A DNA stretch of 9,217 nucleotides from Lentisphaerota bacterium (GTDB taxonomy: Bacteria > Verrucomicrobiota > Lentisphaeria > Oligosphaerales > Oligosphaeraceae). Position numbers and translations under genes: made by a program. The stretch spans positions 1 to 9,217 of the forward strand of contig JAAZKQ010000134.1 in assembly GCA_012799755.1 (NCBI GenBank), in the 5' to 3' direction. This document shows positions 6,487 to 9,217 of this stretch, one piece after another (within the stretch, counting starts at the first letter, position 1; each line of letters opens with the position of its first letter). The notes under the pieces are model-generated. The model did not search any database and was not told the origin of the DNA. It saw nothing but the letters and a program-made list of their open reading frames with translations.

Positions 6487-9216
6487 ATGAAGAGAAAATG
6501 GGGCATTTGGGATTGGCTGTACGTGGCTTGGACCTTGTTGGTCGGCGTGTTGGCTTTGTGGGCCTTTAGCGCCGCCGCCAGCGAGATCACCTTGTCCGAA
6601 GCACTCAACGACTTTCGCCGAAATCTCGTTCATGTGCCAGGTCGCGGTATTGGTCGCAGCAGTAGGCAACTCCGCGAGGAGAGGGCGGGCAATGCCATGG
6701 AGTTGACCAACGCCTGTATGGACTGCTTGACGCAGCTGGGCTATGACTGTCGCGTTGTTTTTGGCCGTGTCCTTCTCAGTCCCGCACAAGTTGCGGCGTG
6801 GACGGCATTGCCGGCGGAAGCTCTGCAGCAAATTCTGGGCGATGAAGCGCGTCCCGTTGTTTGGAGTGACGATGGGCTAGAGCTTGATTTGCCTTGGCTG
6901 CAAGTGCTTAGTCGCGATTTATGGGGATTCGGCGTTGCGGATGACAATGCGGCCATCTGGGTCAATGTGTTTCCAGCGCTGATTGCCCAGTCCCGCGTAC
7001 CTGATGACAGCGACGAGGCCATGATCGCCGCCGCGACGCGCTTAGCACAGGGCCTTGTTGCGGTCAGCGCCGTCGAATATGGGGTTGGCGGGATGGAAGC
7101 CGCGCTTGGCATCCAGCGTTTCCCAGCGACACTAGCCGCCGAACAGCTGGCGCAGTGTTTGGCCGGCGATGATGCCGTGGCGTCAAGTGCGCCGCTGACC
7201 ACCGGGGCATCCCTGCCGGGCTATCGTGCTGTCAACTGTCTGTCGCCGGCGCCCGTGGCCATCCTGGAAGAATACGGCAGTTATACGACCATGCCGCCTG
7301 AACAACGGGCAAGCGTGGTCTTTCGTCTATTGGTGGACGACCTGGAAATACTGCGTTGGCAAGGCTTGCAGGAAGAAATTGGCAATCAGTTGTTTAGCTT
7401 ACAATGGCGTGATCTTTCCGCTGAAATTGGCGGGGCGATGACAGGTGACGGCGTGCAGGGCGCTTGGCAGCCTTTGCTCAACATGGGTGGTCATGTTGTC
7501 GCCGAAGGCAAGCCGTTTTCCAAGGAAGGCCTTCTGACTCTTGTTTGCTGTCGCTACGCCGATGCCGCCGCGACGATTCTCAGCGACCAACTCAGCTATG
7601 CCATTGAAGCTCACCGCGAATGTCGCTGGCTGCTCAGCTCCGGCACGATGGCGCTTCCGGCGCCAGCCAGCGATACTGACGCCGTGGCGCATTTGGCGCG
7701 CAGTTGCGTTTATCTGCTGGATTGTCAGCGCCGCATTGCCGCGGCTGAATTCGGCTGGCAGGACTGTGCCTCGCTGCGGGTACTGCTCTTGCAGAACAAT
7801 GACGTGGCGACTGTTGCCACCGCCGATGACGCCAGCGTGGCCGGCATGGCGACGTCTTGGTGCCTGCTTTTCCCCGAGGAACAGCCGAGCGTTTATGCGT
7901 GCACGGCGGCCGGCCTGAATCCGGAAGCGTGCCGTCATGCTTGGTCCATGGCCATGGCTTTTGCTCCCATGCTGGCGCTGGAATGGTTGGCACATGCCGG
8001 CGACGGCAAGACCGTCACTTCGCCGCTGAACGTCTTTCGCGATGCATTGCAACACCAATCACAATGGCTGTGGCTACCGGAGAATAGCGGCATCCTGGAG
8101 CGGGGCGACAACGAAGCGCTTGCGCCTTGGCTGGCGTTGGCGGCTGCTGAGCCGGAGGGAAAATGGCTTGGCGCCTGGGCAAGGACCGGTGAATCGTCGC
8201 TGCCGGTGTGCGCTTGGCCCGAGGCGAAAAACATCTGCCGGCTACATATCATGTCAGACGCTGGCAGTACGGCATTATCTGCGCCTGTGATCAGCCTGAG
8301 TGAGACTACCGGCGATGACAGCGGCGTGGCCCCACTGGATTTGTTCTGCCGGGCGTATCAACGGACATTGGCGCTGATCAGGTATCTGTCTGGGCTTCAG
8401 CACGAAAACATCCCGGAAGTGCTTAAGGATTTAACTGCATTGGCCTTACTGGTCGGGCTCACGGAGGAGGCGACAGTTTTGCCGCGCATGGAGTCCATCA
8501 GCGCCCCAGCCTACTGGTCCAGGGCCTCGGGGGATTGCCCCATCCAGCTGCAGTTGGTGCAAAGCACATGGTGGTCGCTGAACATCGAAAATGCCGCCGG
8601 TGAAATACAGTGGCGGCAGCATGGAACGGATTGCGCCGCCGAGTTGCGTTGGCCCCTGCATGATCTGCGGCAGCAACCCTGCGCGGATGGCAGCTATTTT
8701 CTGCGTTTGCGCACCGGCGATGGGCAGCGTGTAGATGAGCAGCGGCGCTGCCTGGTACTGGATTCGCAGCCGCCGAGCTTAAGCCTTGAGCTGCTCAATG
8801 CTATGTCGTCGCCCGCCGTGCGTTATCTTGTGAATGACGCATCGCCGACAACAGCCGAACTGATTTTATCTGATGACGCGGACAAGGTGTTGCGACGCTG
8901 GGACACATTGCCGCACAACACCCCTGTCGAACTGCTCATCAACAGTGCCGATTTAGCTGCCGACAGGTGTTTTTTGACGTTATGTGCCGAGGACGCCGCC
9001 GGCAATCGCGCCCAAAAAGAACTCGTCTTGGAGCTTCCGAACGAACGCGGCGTTCTTCCCGAGCTGCGCTTGCGCTTGGTCGGGCATGATAGCGCTGAGC
9101 CGGTTTTGACGACTGACACGCGCCTGGAAGTGCTTGCCAAGGGCATTGACGGCTTGCAGGAGTGCGCGCTGTTTCTGGATGGCGACATCTTACTGGCGGT
9201 CACTCCCGGTCCTTAG
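6487..9216 (+). CDS. Secreted protein with RHS-type transglutaminase-like (pseudoenzyme) domain and Ig-like domains
   Basis: A protein of 909 residues. Residues 1-31 are a signal peptide (MKRK, long hydrophobic core, AxA-type site at AAA before SEIT). Residues 38-175 match the pattern of the transglutaminase-like module at the N-terminus of many RHS-type wall proteins: an 'F.RN' helix (DFRRNL), then GNAMELTNACMDCLTQLGYDCRVVFG-type core at 68-93 (family: GNxxDxAxLLxALLRxxGIPARYVxG). The canonical catalytic Cys is Ala70, and the HVWVE strand is replaced by AIWVNV (156-161) without His, so thiol catalysis is unlikely. Residues 230-360 carry the beta region usual behind this module (YTTMP, GNQLFSLQW, QPLLNMGGHVVAEGKP). 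Residues 695-747 resemble a FlgD-Ig domain (WWSLNIENAAGE...DGSYFLRL). Residues 759-850 are Ig-like (DSQPPSLSL, AEDAAGNRA). The last 50 residues begin another Ig domain that stops early. About 24 cysteines. No RHS repeats are present in the window. Follows gene 2 by 71 bp in the same orientation. Confidence 0.85.
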   Translation: MKRKWGIWDWLYVAWTLLVGVLALWAFSAAASEITLSEALNDFRRNLVHVPGRGIGRSSRQLREERAGNAMELTNACMDCLTQLGYDCRVVFGRVLLSPAQVAAWTALPAEALQQILGDEARPVVWSDDGLELDLPWLQVLSRDLWGFGVADDNAAIWVNVFPALIAQSRVPDDSDEAMIAAATRLAQGLVAVSAVEYGVGGMEAALGIQRFPATLAAEQLAQCLAGDDAVASSAPLTTGASLPGYRAVNCLSPAPVAILEEYGSYTTMPPEQRASVVFRLLVDDLEILRWQGLQEEIGNQLFSLQWRDLSAEIGGAMTGDGVQGAWQPLLNMGGHVVAEGKPFSKEGLLTLVCCRYADAAATILSDQLSYAIEAHRECRWLLSSGTMALPAPASDTDAVAHLARSCVYLLDCQRRIAAAEFGWQDCASLRVLLLQNNDVATVATADDASVAGMATSWCLLFPEEQPSVYACTAAGLNPEACRHAWSMAMAFAPMLALEWLAHAGDGKTVTSPLNVFRDALQHQSQWLWLPENSGILERGDNEALAPWLALAAAEPEGKWLGAWARTGESSLPVCAWPEAKNICRLHIMSDAGSTALSAPVISLSETTGDDSGVAPLDLFCRAYQRTLALIRYLSGLQHENIPEVLKDLTALALLVGLTEEATVLPRMESISAPAYWSRASGDCPIQLQLVQSTWWSLNIENAAGEIQWRQHGTDCAAELRWPLHDLRQQPCADGSYFLRLRTGDGQRVDEQRRCLVLDSQPPSLSLELLNAMSSPAVRYLVNDASPTTAELILSDDADKVLRRWDTLPHNTPVELLINSADLAADRCFLTLCAEDAAGNRAQKELVLELPNERGVLPELRLRLVGHDSAEPVLTTDTRLEVLAKGIDGLQECALFLDGDILLAVTPGP

Positions 9217-9217
9217 C

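Noticed and set aside
6189..6569. Plus-strand frame spanning the gene 2/gene 3 junction
   Set aside because: It is out of frame with both genes, has no ribosome binding site and shows no domain or signal sequence. It is an overlap shadow.

Overview
The window looks like a stretch of bacterial chromosome, moderately GC-rich by eye, carrying three long genes on the + strand that read as one operon. All three products appear to be exported, multi-domain, cysteine-rich proteins. There are no RNA genes, insertion sequences, CRISPR arrays, housekeeping genes or regulators. The taxon cannot be fixed. The mix of squalene-cyclase-like toroids, CARDB/Ig-like modules and the RHS-associated form of transglutaminase-like domain is what I would expect from large surface proteins of the Planctomycetes-Verrucomicrobia-Lentisphaerae group or similar environmental bacteria (inference). 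Clear GGAG-type ribosome binding sites argue against Bacteroidetes.

Layout. (1) 1-2460: the 3' part of a gene whose start lies upstream. It encodes an alpha/alpha-toroid region with a Cys-Met-Glu-Gln tetrapeptide, then a CARDB-like domain and about four Ig-like beta domains. (2) 2444-6415: a 1323-residue secreted protein overlapping gene 1 by 17 bp. It has a signal peptide, an Ig-like domain, a complete alpha/alpha toroid, a beta domain, a 276-residue Pro/Glu hexapeptide repeat of about 46 PEEPPA-type units, a Ser/Thr-rich linker, and a C-terminal domain that reads like a bacterial right-handed beta-helix ('isGnn..f.G' pattern). (3) 6487-9216: a 909-residue secreted protein, 71 bp downstream. 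Its N-terminus matches the transglutaminase-like module of RHS-type wall proteins but lacks the catalytic Cys and His. It is followed by the beta region normally found behind that module, a FlgD-Ig-like domain and Ig-like domains. It stops at a TAG inside what looks like an unfinished Ig domain, one base before the window ends.

How they may work together (inference). None of the three shows an intact catalytic site for the enzyme family it resembles. The toroids, Ig-like modules, pseudo-transglutaminase, extended PPII-type stalk and beta-helix cap suggest a structural or binding assembly outside the cytoplasmic membrane, made from one transcript with coupled translation of genes 1 and 2. The ligand and biological role cannot be read from the sequence.
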